This document shows positions 18,348-26,255 of a stretch of DNA of 64,000 nucleotides, piece by piece (within the stretch, counting starts at the first letter, position 1; every line of letters begins with the position of its first letter). Below the pieces are notes generated by a model, which worked only from the letters and a program-made list of their open reading frames with translations, was not told the DNA's origin and searched no databases. Position numbers and translations under genes: made by a program. The DNA is from Cytophagales bacterium (GTDB lineage: Bacteria; Bacteroidota; Bacteroidia; Cytophagales; Spirosomataceae). The stretch spans positions 62,001 to 126,000 of the forward strand of contig JAAFKE010000005.1 in NCBI GenBank assembly GCA_013298215.1. Reading direction: 5' to 3'.

Positions 18348-19562
18348 TCATCGATCTACCTCGCCCATTACTACGTCGATCGAACCGATGACGGCAATGA
18401 GGTCGGCCAGCAGGCCACCGCGCGATAGTTCGGGTAGCACGGCCAGGTTGCTAAACGAACACGCCCGGGCTTTGCACCGCACAGGCACGTCCGACTTGCC
18501 GTCGGTGCGGAAGAAAAACCCAAGTTCGCCCTTGGGGTTTTCGGCGCGTATATAAAAGTCCATGGCCTTGGGGCGGATTTTTTTGGGTACCAACGCCTGG
18601 GGGTCAAAATCAAGGCTTCGTTTGTGTTCGTCGGTGAGCTTCCGAACGCACTGCTCAATAATGCGCACCGACTCCCAGCACTCCTGCACCCGCACGTAAG
18701 TTCGGTCCCAGCAGTCGCCGACTTGCCCCATTTTTCCTTCGCCAATTGGCACGTCAAATTCCAGTTCGGGATACACCGAGTAGCCATCAACCCGCCGCAG
18801 GTCGTATCTCAACCCCGAACCGCGCAGCATCGGCCCCGTGCAACCGTAGTTTATGGCCAGGTCGAGGGGCAAAACGCCCACGTTAGCGGTGCGTTGCACA
18901 AAAATTTTGTTGTCCATTACCAACTGTTGGAGTTCGACCAATTTTGGTTTTAGGTACGCCACAAACGAGCGGCAGCGGTCTTCGAAGCCCACGGGCAGGT
19001 CATAAAACAACCCGCCAATCCAGATGTAGTTGTAGAGCATCCGCGTGCCCGACAGCCACTCGAGCATCCGCTGGATGTGTTCGCGGTCGCGCATGAGCCA
19101 CAAAAAAGGGGTGGGTGCGCCAATGTCGAGCGCATACGTGCCAACGGCCACAAAGTGCGATGCCAGCCGGTTGAGCTCTGCCACCAGCACCCGAATGTAT
19201 TCTACCCGCTTCGGGATTTCTTTTTCGATGCCCAGCATTCGTTCCAGGCCCATTACGTAGGCGTGTTCGGAGTTCATGGCCGCCACGTAGTCCATTCTGT
19301 CCACGTAAGGAATAATCTGGTTGAAGGGCAGCGCCTCGGCGTGTTTCTCAAAACACCGGTGAAGGTAGCCCACGTGCGGCACCACATCAACCACAAGTTC
19401 GCCGTCGCTCACCACTTCCAACCTCAGCACGCCGTGCGTCGATGGGTGCTGGGGGCCAATGTTAATAACCATTTCCTCGGTGCGAAGATTACTGGTATTA
19501 TACACATTGGGCTCCGATGCGTTTAGGTGTTGGGCGTTGTATTGGTACTGAATTTTGCTCAT
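18348..19562 (-). CDS. nuoD: NADH-quinone oxidoreductase subunit D (49-kDa)
   Basis: 404 aa, full length. NuoD forms, with NuoB, the quinone-binding pocket of Complex I at the interface of the peripheral and membrane arms. Seen: INIGPQHPSTHGVLRL (residues about 32-47), HRCFEKHAE, and the C-terminal ENPKGELGFFFRTDG and LIAVIGSIDVVMGEVDR segments typical of the family. The gene stands apart from the other nuo genes here: a NUDIX gene and an oppositely oriented glycosyltransferase separate it from nuoJ. nuoA, B, C, E and F are not in the window. No promoter was recognised upstream. Confidence 0.96.
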   Translation of the reverse strand: MSKIQYQYNAQHLNASEPNVYNTSNLRTEEMVINIGPQHPSTHGVLRLEVVSDGELVVDVVPHVGYLHRCFEKHAEALPFNQIIPYVDRMDYVAAMNSEHAYVMGLERMLGIEKEIPKRVEYIRVLVAELNRLASHFVAVGTYALDIGAPTPFLWLMRDREHIQRMLEWLSGTRMLYNYIWIGGLFYDLPVGFEDRCRSFVAYLKPKLVELQQLVMDNKIFVQRTANVGVLPLDLAINYGCTGPMLRGSGLRYDLRRVDGYSVYPELEFDVPIGEGKMGQVGDCWDRTYVRVQECWESVRIIEQCVRKLTDEHKRSLDFDPQALVPKKIRPKAMDFYIRAENPKGELGFFFRTDGKSDVPVRCKARACSFSNLAVLPELSRGGLLADLIAVIGSIDVVMGEVDR

Positions 19563-19598
19563 GGGTGCTAATATAAAAAAATGGCGGCCGACTGCTGT

Positions 19599-20045
19599 TT
19601 ACCCAAAATAACTTTGCGCTACCTTGCCAACGTAAATGGGCGCGTTTTGGTTTTCTAAAAGCATTCCAATCTGATGCCCAACGTTGGGGTACAAGTTGAG
19701 CGCCTCCAACTGGTCGATGGGTTTCCAGACTGCATCTAATGCGGTAGTCTGGGTGGGGTTTGGGCGGGGCTGGCCCGCCACAATGTGGGCTTCAAAGACG
19801 CAGTGCAGCACGTCGTTTTTGAGCTGGGGCAAAATTACCTCTCCCACAATGCACATTTTTTCCACCTCAATCTCAATACCAAGTTCTTCGGCCAACTCTC
19901 TTTCTAAGGTTTCGGCCAGGGTTTCGCCTGGGTCAGGGTTGCCGCCAGGTAGCCCAAATACATCCATTCCTGCGTAGTTGTATTGCATCAATAAAACGGA
20001 ATTGTTTTTTATTATCAGTGCGGCGGGGCGTACTTTCATGTTCAA
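19599..20045 (-). CDS. NUDIX hydrolase
   Basis: 148 aa. A complete Nudix box is visible: GNPDPGETLAETLERELAEE followed by LGIE, matching G-x5-E-x7-REUxEExGU, the Mg-binding loop-helix that cleaves nucleoside diphosphates linked to another moiety. The N-terminal strand set (VRPAALIIKNNSVLLMQYN) and GLPGG lead into it. Its specificity (ADP-ribose, dinucleotide or oxidised nucleotide) cannot be told. It starts 36 bases upstream of nuoD on the same strand, so the two may share a transcript; an NADH-related function is only speculation from position. Confidence 0.9.
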   Translation of the reverse strand: MNMKVRPAALIIKNNSVLLMQYNYAGMDVFGLPGGNPDPGETLAETLERELAEELGIEIEVEKMCIVGEVILPQLKNDVLHCVFEAHIVAGQPRPNPTQTTALDAVWKPIDQLEALNLYPNVGHQIGMLLENQNAPIYVGKVAQSYFG

Positions 20046-20125
20046 TTGGTTGTTTTTGTATCTACGCCTGTTGCGTAGTGGCGTTAGTTATTGTGTAAAG
20101 TAGCATCATTTTTTGGTTAAAAAAA

Positions 20126-20266
20126 TTGGTGGCCAGTGGGTTACTCAAAAACATTATTGTGGTGGTCTTGTTTTTTACCTTGCTTATCGGCGTGCTTTTG
20201 CCTGCGCTACTAAATATTTTAATACCTCTAATATCGAAATGCGTTCAACCTGACTACGTATTTTAA
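20126..20266 (+). CDS. Possible 46-residue membrane peptide
   Basis: A TTG-started ORF (GTG follows directly) ending at TAA 20264-20266. Its product is almost wholly hydrophobic (KNIIVVVLFFTLLIGVLLPA) with a short polar end (SKCVQPDYVF), compatible with one membrane helix. The codons look like those of neighbouring genes. There is no recognisable promoter or ribosome binding site and no family was recognised. It may be chance in a hydrophobic-coding strand. Confidence 0.3.
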   Translation: MVASGLLKNIIVVVLFFTLLIGVLLPALLNILIPLISKCVQPDYVF

Positions 20267-20407
20267 CTTGGCAGTTCGCAACGATGGGTTTATTGGTTAC
20301 CCTCGACATTGATTGAGAACACCCAATTTTCGAGTCAGCGTACATAACCGATCAAGAATTATCGTGTTTTTAACATTTTTTAAAAAGAATACGGCAATTT
20401 TACGAAA

Positions 20408-20436
20408 TTTGGAATCGTTTTTGGAGTATAGCTTTG
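20408..20436 (+). promoter_or_regulatory. Candidate promoter of the DPM1-like glycosyltransferase
   Basis: TTTG at 20408-20411, 17 bases of spacer, TAGCTTTG at 20429-20436. The -7 element is perfect but the spacing is about three bases short of the usual 19-21. Transcription would begin near 20442, about 27 bases before the ATG. Confidence 0.45.
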
Positions 20437-20468
20437 AAAACGTACTATTTTGAAAAACTGACAGGATC

Positions 20469-21242
20469 ATGCACCACTGCATTGTAATAATACCGACTTA
20501 CAACGAAATTGAAAACATCGAGAATATCATCCGTAAGGTAATGAGCCTGGTGGTGCCGTTCGATGTTTTGGTTGTGGACGACGGTTCGCCTGATGGCACT
20601 GCCACCAAGGTTCGGGAGCTTCAATTGGAGTTCTCAGAGCGTTTATTTTTGCGCGAACGCAAAGGCAAACTTGGCCTCGGTACGGCTTACATCGACGGGT
20701 TTAAGTGGGCACTGGCGCAACAATACCAGTATTTTATTGAGATGGACGCGGATTTTTCGCACAATCCCGACGACCTGGCCCGCCTCTACCAAGCCTGCAA
20801 AGACGGCTACGATGCCGCCATTGGTTCGCGCTACATCAAGGGGGTGAACGTGGTCAATTGGCCAATTGGGCGCGTGCTGATGTCGTACTTTGCGGGTATT
20901 TACGTGCGCTTCATCACGGGCATGAACATCATGGATCCAACGGCAGGGTTTATCTGCTACCGCCGCGCCGTTCTCGAAAACATCAATCTCGACTCCATAA
21001 AATTTGTAGGTTACGCCTTTCAGATCGAAATGAAGTTCAATACTTGGAAGTACGGGTACGAGATCACCGAAGTGCCCATCACCTTCACCGACCGCACCAG
21101 AGGAGTTTCTAAAATGTCTTCTAAAATATTTAAGGAAGCCATATTTGGGGTTATGTACCTGAAAATCAGAAGTTTTTTTAAGCATTACATTCGGGTCAGT
21201 TCCGCCGAGTTGGCGCAAAGAAGTACGTTGGAGATAGCCTAA
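20469..21242 (+). CDS. Polyprenol monophosphomannose synthase-like GT2
   Basis: 257 aa. Close to the DPM1 group: VIIPTYNEIENIENII at the start, VLVVDDGSPDGTA near residues 33-45, ERKGKLGLGTAYIDGFKWAL, EMDADFSHNPDDL (metal/nucleotide site near residues 94-106), GSRYIKGVNVVNWPIGR and FVGYAFQIEMKF. These enzymes transfer mannose (or another hexose) from a nucleotide donor to undecaprenyl/polyprenyl phosphate on the cytoplasmic face. No C-terminal membrane helices are present, as in the short bacterial forms. The lipid-linked sugar would feed membrane GT-C transferases; one such polytopic protein is encoded at 28-29.6 kb, but a link is inference. Confidence 0.88.
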   Translation: MHHCIVIIPTYNEIENIENIIRKVMSLVVPFDVLVVDDGSPDGTATKVRELQLEFSERLFLRERKGKLGLGTAYIDGFKWALAQQYQYFIEMDADFSHNPDDLARLYQACKDGYDAAIGSRYIKGVNVVNWPIGRVLMSYFAGIYVRFITGMNIMDPTAGFICYRRAVLENINLDSIKFVGYAFQIEMKFNTWKYGYEITEVPITFTDRTRGVSKMSSKIFKEAIFGVMYLKIRSFFKHYIRVSSAELAQRSTLEIA

Positions 21243-21245
21243 AAG

Positions 21246-22223
21246 CTACGAGTGCGCTTGGCAAAATGCCAGAGCTCGGCGTTCGGCCCAGGTAAACTCG
21301 TCGTTGGGCACCATAAAACCAACGTGCCCACCACGCGCGGGCGTTTCTACAAAAATGAGTGGATGCTGCTTGCCCAACTGCTTAGGCGCACACTCCGCAC
21401 TGAGCAGCGGGTCGTTTTGGGCGTTGCAGATCAAAACTGGCACGGCCGTGCCAGCTACGTAATTGATGGCCGACCCTTGCTCATAAAAATCGAGCGCGTC
21501 GCGGTAGCCATTGACGGGGGCAGAAAACAGATCGTCGAAATCCTGCCATTTTTTCACGTCTTTTAGGCGACCCATGTCTATTCTTTCGGGAAATGCCGCC
21601 GCTTTTTGGGTCATTTTCAGCACCAATTTTTTCATAAACCGCTGCCTATAAAACCAATTGCGGGGCTCATCCAAGAGTTTTGCGCTCGAAATCAAGTCGG
21701 TAGGTGCCGAAAAAGCCAGGCCAGCCTTTATGTTATCGGACAGTGCGCTGCCTTTTGTTCCCAGGTATTTGAGCGTAATGTTGCCGCCCATGCTGTAGCC
21801 CACCAGCACAACGCGCTGGTAGTTTTTGTTTCGGCAGGCGTGGGTTATTACCTCGTGCAGGTCGCCAATTTCGCCGTGGTTGTAGAGTCTGAAAGCGCGG
21901 TTCATTTCTCCGCTGCACGAGCGGCAGTTCCAGGCGATGGCATCCCAACCGTGCTGAAAAAACAATTTTGCGGTGCCTTTTATGTAGTGTCGTCCCGAGT
22001 CGCCCTCCAAACCGTGGGTTAGCACAACAAGTTTGTCGGCTTTGTCGGCTTTGTTGGTGAGCCAGTCTAAGTCCACAAAATCGCCGTCGGGTAGTTCGAG
22101 CCGCTCCCGTTGGTAGTTTACGCCCTCAATTTTACGAAAAATACTAGGCGCAATGGTCTGAACGTGGCCGTTGAACTGAAACAGGGGTGGGTTTGGGTAC
22201 GACGATTGCGGGATGATGGGCAT
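21246..22223 (-). CDS. Alpha/beta hydrolase, YheT family
   Basis: 325 aa. Family traits: FNGHVQTIAPSIFRKI near the N terminus, LELPDGDFVDLDW, the oxyanion/elbow region VVLTHGLEGDSGRHYIKG, the nucleophile elbow GYSMGGN (catalytic Ser) and the C-terminal His in ARGGHVGF. YheT-like enzymes are esterases or lipases without a known physiological substrate. Its ATG shares one base with the nuoJ stop (TAATG), so it is the last gene of the partial Complex I operon, presumably by accident of genome rearrangement rather than function. Confidence 0.9.
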   Translation of the reverse strand: MPIIPQSSYPNPPLFQFNGHVQTIAPSIFRKIEGVNYQRERLELPDGDFVDLDWLTNKADKADKLVVLTHGLEGDSGRHYIKGTAKLFFQHGWDAIAWNCRSCSGEMNRAFRLYNHGEIGDLHEVITHACRNKNYQRVVLVGYSMGGNITLKYLGTKGSALSDNIKAGLAFSAPTDLISSAKLLDEPRNWFYRQRFMKKLVLKMTQKAAAFPERIDMGRLKDVKKWQDFDDLFSAPVNGYRDALDFYEQGSAINYVAGTAVPVLICNAQNDPLLSAECAPKQLGKQHPLIFVETPARGGHVGFMVPNDEFTWAERRALAFCQAHS

Positions 22224-22759
22224 TAGAAGTGACGGTCTCCCGCCTCGCGCCGCCCGAGCATCACGGCTCCCACCATGGCAATCAAAAAGAGTACCGATGC
22301 TAACTCAAAGGGCAATAAATATTCTCTAAACAACACTGACCCCAAGTTTTTTACCATACCCACCTGCGAGTCGAACGCCATCGGATTGAAAGCCGCTACC
22401 TTTACTGTGGAGAACGCCAGCACCAGTGTTACACCCAACACAATGGCCGTGCCAGTGGCCAGCGTCCTGATGAGGGTGGGTGAGGTTTCGGCCTCGTCTT
22501 CTTTCATGTTCAGAAACATAATAACAAACAGAAAAAGCACCATAATTGCGCCTGCGTAGACAATGATATTTACAAAGGCCAAAAACTGCGCGTTCAGGAT
22601 AATGTAATGACCCGACAGGCAGAAAAAAGTAAGGATCAGGTACAGCACGCTGTAAACGGGGCTTTTTGAGGTAACGACCATGAGCGCACTCAAAATGGTG
22701 AGAAAAGATAAAAACCAAAATAGGCTTTGGGTCGAGAAAATTCGGTCAATAAATTCCAT
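22223..22759 (-). CDS. nuoJ: NADH-quinone oxidoreductase subunit J
   Basis: 178 aa, five hydrophobic helices. The family signature is the run SPVYSVLYLILTFFCLSGHYIILNAQFLAFVNIIVYAGAIMVLFLFVIMFLN, here at residues about 33-83. NuoJ belongs to the membrane arm next to NuoK and contributes to coupling quinone reduction to proton pumping. In most genomes nuoK follows directly; here a YheT hydrolase overlaps the stop instead, so nuoK-L-M-N must be elsewhere. Upstream, 15 bases away, is a GNAT gene placed between nuoI and nuoJ. Confidence 0.93.
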   Translation of the reverse strand: MEFIDRIFSTQSLFWFLSFLTILSALMVVTSKSPVYSVLYLILTFFCLSGHYIILNAQFLAFVNIIVYAGAIMVLFLFVIMFLNMKEDEAETSPTLIRTLATGTAIVLGVTLVLAFSTVKVAAFNPMAFDSQVGMVKNLGSVLFREYLLPFELASVLFLIAMVGAVMLGRREAGDRHF

Positions 22760-22774
22760 GTTGCAATTGAGGGA

Positions 22775-23272
22775 TCAAACTGTTTTTGTCATTATAAAAT
22801 CTTGCATCAAGTACCCACGCCCAATGTCTATGTCTTCGGTTGCGGTGGCAATGAAACCAACTTTTTCATAGAACTGCACTGCCTTGTTCTTTCGGTTCAC
22901 GTTGAGGATAAGTTGCTGATTTTGGGCCAATTGCGCCGCCAATACAACCTGATCGATCAATGCTTTGCCTATGCCACGGCCCTGACTTTGGGGCAACAGG
23001 TATATTTTGTGGATTTTTGTTTGGGGTTGGTTCTTGTAATTGAGTTCGTAAGAAATAAACCCCAGAATGCTTTCTTCAACTTTTGCAATCAAAAAAACGT
23101 ACCCTTTGTGGGTCATCTGGTGCTGGAGTTCTGACAGGTCGTACATACGCTCCAACATATATTCGATCTGCTCCTGCGACACAATGTCTTTGTAGGTACT
23201 CGGCCAAGTTTGGTAGGCAATGTCCCGAACGGCGGACAAATGCTCGGGCTCGGCCTCAAAGATTACGGTCAT
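22775..23272 (-). CDS. GNAT-family N-acetyltransferase
   Basis: 165 aa from ATG 23270-23272, which overlaps the nuoI stop as ATGA. A longer in-frame start exists inside nuoI but adds a non-homologous stretch, so I prefer the overlapping ATG. GNAT motif A (acetyl-CoA binding) is LLPQSQGRGIGKALIDQVV near residues 88-106; the C-terminal NRKNKAVQFYEKVGFI is also typical. Its substrate (amino acid, polyamine or protein N-terminus) is unknown. Position inside the nuo operon, with translational coupling to nuoI, means it is co-expressed with Complex I subunits. Whether this has meaning is open. Confidence 0.88.
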   Translation of the reverse strand: MTVIFEAEPEHLSAVRDIAYQTWPSTYKDIVSQEQIEYMLERMYDLSELQHQMTHKGYVFLIAKVEESILGFISYELNYKNQPQTKIHKIYLLPQSQGRGIGKALIDQVVLAAQLAQNQQLILNVNRKNKAVQFYEKVGFIATATEDIDIGRGYLMQDFIMTKTV

Positions 23273-23826
23273 ACGCGCTCGTTTTTCCACTTCTCCGACC
23301 ACTCCTCCTTCGTCCAGGAGTCGCGGTTATAGCGGGCGTTCATGTCTTCAACCAATTTGTCTTTGCCGTATACAACCCCCTCTCGCTCCGTGAAAACGGG
23401 CACAAACTGGTCGTGGCGCAGGTACACGGCTTGTTTTGGGCAGGCTTCCTCGCAGAGGCCACAAAATATGCAGCGCAGCATATTGACTTCGTAAACGGCG
23501 GCGTATTTTTCTTCGCGGTAGAGGTGTTTTTCTTCTTTGGTGCGCTCGGCGGCCACCATCGAAATGGCCTCGGCTGGGCAAGCCACCGCGCACAGTCCGC
23601 AGGCGGTGCAGCGTTCGCGGCCTTCGTCGTCGCGCTTCAAAATGTGCTGCCCCCTAAAAACTGGTCCCAAATACCGCTTCACTTCGGGGTAACGGATGGT
23701 TACTTTTTTAGCAAAGAAGTGTTTGATTGTAATCCCCAAACCCGACACAATAGCGGGCAGGTACAGGCGCTCGGCAAACGTCATTTCTTTTTTGCTTACC
23801 TCTTTTGATCGGTTTGTTAATTGCAT
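23269..23826 (-). CDS. nuoI: NADH-quinone oxidoreductase subunit I (two [4Fe-4S] clusters)
   Basis: 185 aa. Two ferredoxin motifs, CTACGLCAVACP and CIFCGLCEEACP, carry clusters N6a and N6b, which pass electrons from NuoG to NuoB. The first block ends in AEAISM and the second in KQAVYLR, as usual. The N terminus has a short charged stretch followed by an amphipathic helix (YLPAIVSGLGITIKHFF) that anchors it to the membrane arm. It overlaps the downstream GNAT gene and lies 46 bases after nuoH. Confidence 0.95.
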   Translation of the reverse strand: MQLTNRSKEVSKKEMTFAERLYLPAIVSGLGITIKHFFAKKVTIRYPEVKRYLGPVFRGQHILKRDDEGRERCTACGLCAVACPAEAISMVAAERTKEEKHLYREEKYAAVYEVNMLRCIFCGLCEEACPKQAVYLRHDQFVPVFTEREGVVYGKDKLVEDMNARYNRDSWTKEEWSEKWKNERV

Positions 23827-23872
23827 AATTTTGGTGGGATGAACAATGAACCTACTCTACAACAGTTGTTGG

Positions 23873-25024
23873 TTAAACATCGGCGGGGTACATTTTGCGG
23901 GGTGGTGCTTTAACGGCGTTGGTGGCGGCCAAGATGGTCATAATGCCAACGATGATCCAAGTGAAGCCGTGGTAGCCGAGCATTTCGCCCGCACCCGTAA
24001 AGAAAATATTGAGGATCGCCAGCGGGAAGAGTGCCTTCCAGCCCAAGTCCATCAATTGGTCGAACCGAAACCTGGGAACCGTCCAGCGCACCCACATGAA
24101 AAAGAACACGCCGAAAAGCCCCTTGAAAAACAGTGCTAAAAAGCCAATCAAGGTGGCCAAGTTATGGCCCGTTGTGTCTCCCGCAAGCGCGGTGAGTTTG
24201 GCATATACCCAGTCCATGCCAGGATAATTGAAACCGCCCAAATAGAGGGTAGAAACGACCAGCGACGAGATGAACATATTAATATACTCTGAAAACAAGT
24301 AGAAACCCAGTTTCATGGAGCTGTATTCGGTGTGGTAGCCGCCCACGAGCTCGGTTTCGCACTCGGGCAGGTCGAACGGCGTGCGGTTGCACTCGGCAAA
24401 CGCACAGGTCACAAATATAATAAAGCCAACGGGTTGGTAAAAAATGTTCCAAGCAAAGCCGTGTTGCTGGTTCACGATGTCGCGCAGCGAAAGCGACCCC
24501 GCCGACATGATGATGGCGATGATCGAAAGCCCCAGGGCGATCTCGTAACTAATATTTTGTGAGGCGGCCCGAACCGCGCCCAGCAGCGAAAACTTGTTGT
24601 TAGATGCCCAGCCGCCGATCATCAGACCATAGACACCGAGCGAAACAATGCCAAACACGTACAAAATACCAACGTTCAGTTCCACACCCTGCACAGCAAT
24701 TGTTTGTTCTTCGTAGCGGATGGTATCTCCGAACGGTATCACGGCGCTGGTCATTAGGGCGGTGAGCATAGACAGGCAAGGCCCCGCTATAAACAACCAT
24801 TTATTGGCTTGGGCGGGAATAAAATCTTCTTTGAAGAACATCTTGACCGCATCGGCCAGGGGCTGAAAAACCCCAAACGGGCCAGCCCGATCGGGTCCCA
24901 GTCTGTCTTGCATAAACCCCGCGATTTTTCGTTCGGCGAGGGTAGAGTACGTGGCAATGAGCAACGTGACGGCAAAAACCCCCACAATTATCAGTGCCTT
25001 TATGATCCAACTTGCGGTATCCAT
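23873..25024 (-). CDS. nuoH: NADH-quinone oxidoreductase subunit H
   Basis: 383 aa with about eight or nine membrane helices. NuoH (ND1) links peripheral and membrane arms and forms part of the quinone channel. Signatures: TLAERKIAGFMQDRLGPDRAGPFGVFQPLADAVKMFFKE (residues about 28-66) and the acidic loop AFAECNRTPFDLPECETELVGGYHTEYSSMKLG, which is nearly invariant in the family. The C-terminal VRWTVPRFRFDQLMDLGWKALFP is also diagnostic. It sits between nuoG (30 bases) and nuoI (46 bases) in the usual G-H-I order. Confidence 0.96.
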   Translation of the reverse strand: MDTASWIIKALIIVGVFAVTLLIATYSTLAERKIAGFMQDRLGPDRAGPFGVFQPLADAVKMFFKEDFIPAQANKWLFIAGPCLSMLTALMTSAVIPFGDTIRYEEQTIAVQGVELNVGILYVFGIVSLGVYGLMIGGWASNNKFSLLGAVRAASQNISYEIALGLSIIAIIMSAGSLSLRDIVNQQHGFAWNIFYQPVGFIIFVTCAFAECNRTPFDLPECETELVGGYHTEYSSMKLGFYLFSEYINMFISSLVVSTLYLGGFNYPGMDWVYAKLTALAGDTTGHNLATLIGFLALFFKGLFGVFFFMWVRWTVPRFRFDQLMDLGWKALFPLAILNIFFTGAGEMLGYHGFTWIIVGIMTILAATNAVKAPPRKMYPADV

Positions 25025-25054
25025 AAACAGTAGTGCGGTTATTTCGGTTGTGTT

Positions 25055-26140
25055 TTATTTCTCAAAAAACGCTTCATTTTTTTCGGCCAACGCCACTGCA
25101 TCGGGCAAGGCTTTGATGGCGGGTAGGTCGGTTATAAAAGACCGCGAATCGTCGATCTGCTTGAAAGTGGCAGCGGCCAGTTTGTCGCCGAATGTTGGTT
25201 TGCGCACGTCGGCGCGGTATTTGTTGGCCATAATTACCGAGTGGCGGTCAATTTTTGTTGGCCCTTCTATTGTCCAGTCGCTGGTTTTTTTGGTCTCAAA
25301 ACGGCAGGTATTGCAAATAAAATCGTTTACCTCGCCCCACTGGTTCTTCCTCGCCGTGACCCGTATTACCTCATCGCCCCGGTACCACAGCGTTACTTTG
25401 CCGCAGCATTTTGTGCAGTTGCGGTGGGCATCTACGGGTTTGCTAAACCACACCCGGTTTTTGAACCGGTAGGTCTTATCGGTCAATGCCCCAACTGGAC
25501 AAACGTCGATTACGTTGCCCGAAAAATCGTTGTCGATGGCCTTGTGAATGTAGGTGCTAATTTCAGAGTGGTCGCCCCGGTTCATCACACCGTGCACGCG
25601 CCCGTCGGTAATTTGGTCGGCAGTATAGACGCACCGGTAGCACAAAATGCAGCGCGTCATATGGAGCTGCACGTAAGGGCCAATGTCCTCTTTTTCAAAA
25701 GTGCGTCTGTCTTCTTCGTACCGGGTTTTGGCCGATCCGTGCTCGAAGGCAAAGTCTTGCAGGTGGCACTCGCCCGCTTGGTCGCAGACGGGGCAGTCGA
25801 GTGGGTGGTTAATGAGCAGAAACTCCACCACGCCTTTTCGGGCTTCTAAAACGGCGGGGCTGGTGGTGTTTTCTACCACCATGCCGTCTTGCACGGGTGT
25901 TATGCACGAAGCTACCAACTTGGGCATTGGGCGCGGGTCTTTGCCAGAGCCAGCGGCCACGCGCACCAAGCAAGCGCGGCATTTGCCGCCGCTGCCTTTG
26001 AGGGGTTCGTAGTAGCACATGGCGGGCGGTGCTACTTCGGGGCCAACCTTTCGGGCGGCCTGCAAGATGGTTGTGCCTGGGGCCACTTCCACCTCCACAC
26101 CGTCAATGGTTACTTTGAACATCGGGGTTACGTTCTCCAT
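25055..26140 (-). CDS. nuoG: NuoG-like 2Fe-2S/4Fe-4S subunit, short form
   Basis: 361 aa, against 600-900 aa for full-length NuoG. The N-terminal ferredoxin domain has C42, C54, C57 and C79 for a [2Fe-2S] cluster. It is followed by the His-Cys3 [4Fe-4S] site (HPLDCPVCDQAGEC), a second [4Fe-4S] motif (RCILCYRC to VCPVGAL) and a Cys pair set (NCTKCC and ICNTC) like the start of the molybdopterin-type domain. The bulk of that domain is missing, and the protein ends naturally in a helical tail rather than a frameshift. Short NuoG forms occur in Bacteroidota. It still carries the clusters needed to pass electrons from NuoF to NuoI. First gene of the local nuo operon. Confidence 0.88.
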   Translation of the reverse strand: MENVTPMFKVTIDGVEVEVAPGTTILQAARKVGPEVAPPAMCYYEPLKGSGGKCRACLVRVAAGSGKDPRPMPKLVASCITPVQDGMVVENTTSPAVLEARKGVVEFLLINHPLDCPVCDQAGECHLQDFAFEHGSAKTRYEEDRRTFEKEDIGPYVQLHMTRCILCYRCVYTADQITDGRVHGVMNRGDHSEISTYIHKAIDNDFSGNVIDVCPVGALTDKTYRFKNRVWFSKPVDAHRNCTKCCGKVTLWYRGDEVIRVTARKNQWGEVNDFICNTCRFETKKTSDWTIEGPTKIDRHSVIMANKYRADVRKPTFGDKLAAATFKQIDDSRSFITDLPAIKALPDAVALAEKNEAFFEK

Positions 26141-26255
26141 AAGTATAGATCCTTCGTCAGTTTTTAATTCGATTCAGTTTGCTTTTTAACTTTCTGAGCG
26201 GCGGCTTTGTTTCGCTCGGTAGCGCGTAAAGTTACTGCACAGAGCGCAAAAAACC

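Larger units (their letters stand above)
20046..20468. other. Divergent intergenic region (423 bases)
   Basis: It separates the NUDIX gene (minus) from the glycosyltransferase (plus). It holds a possible short membrane-peptide ORF (20126-20266) and a partial promoter at 20408-20436, both listed separately. The last 130 bases are AT-rich. I saw no RNA gene or strong hairpin. Confidence 0.6.
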
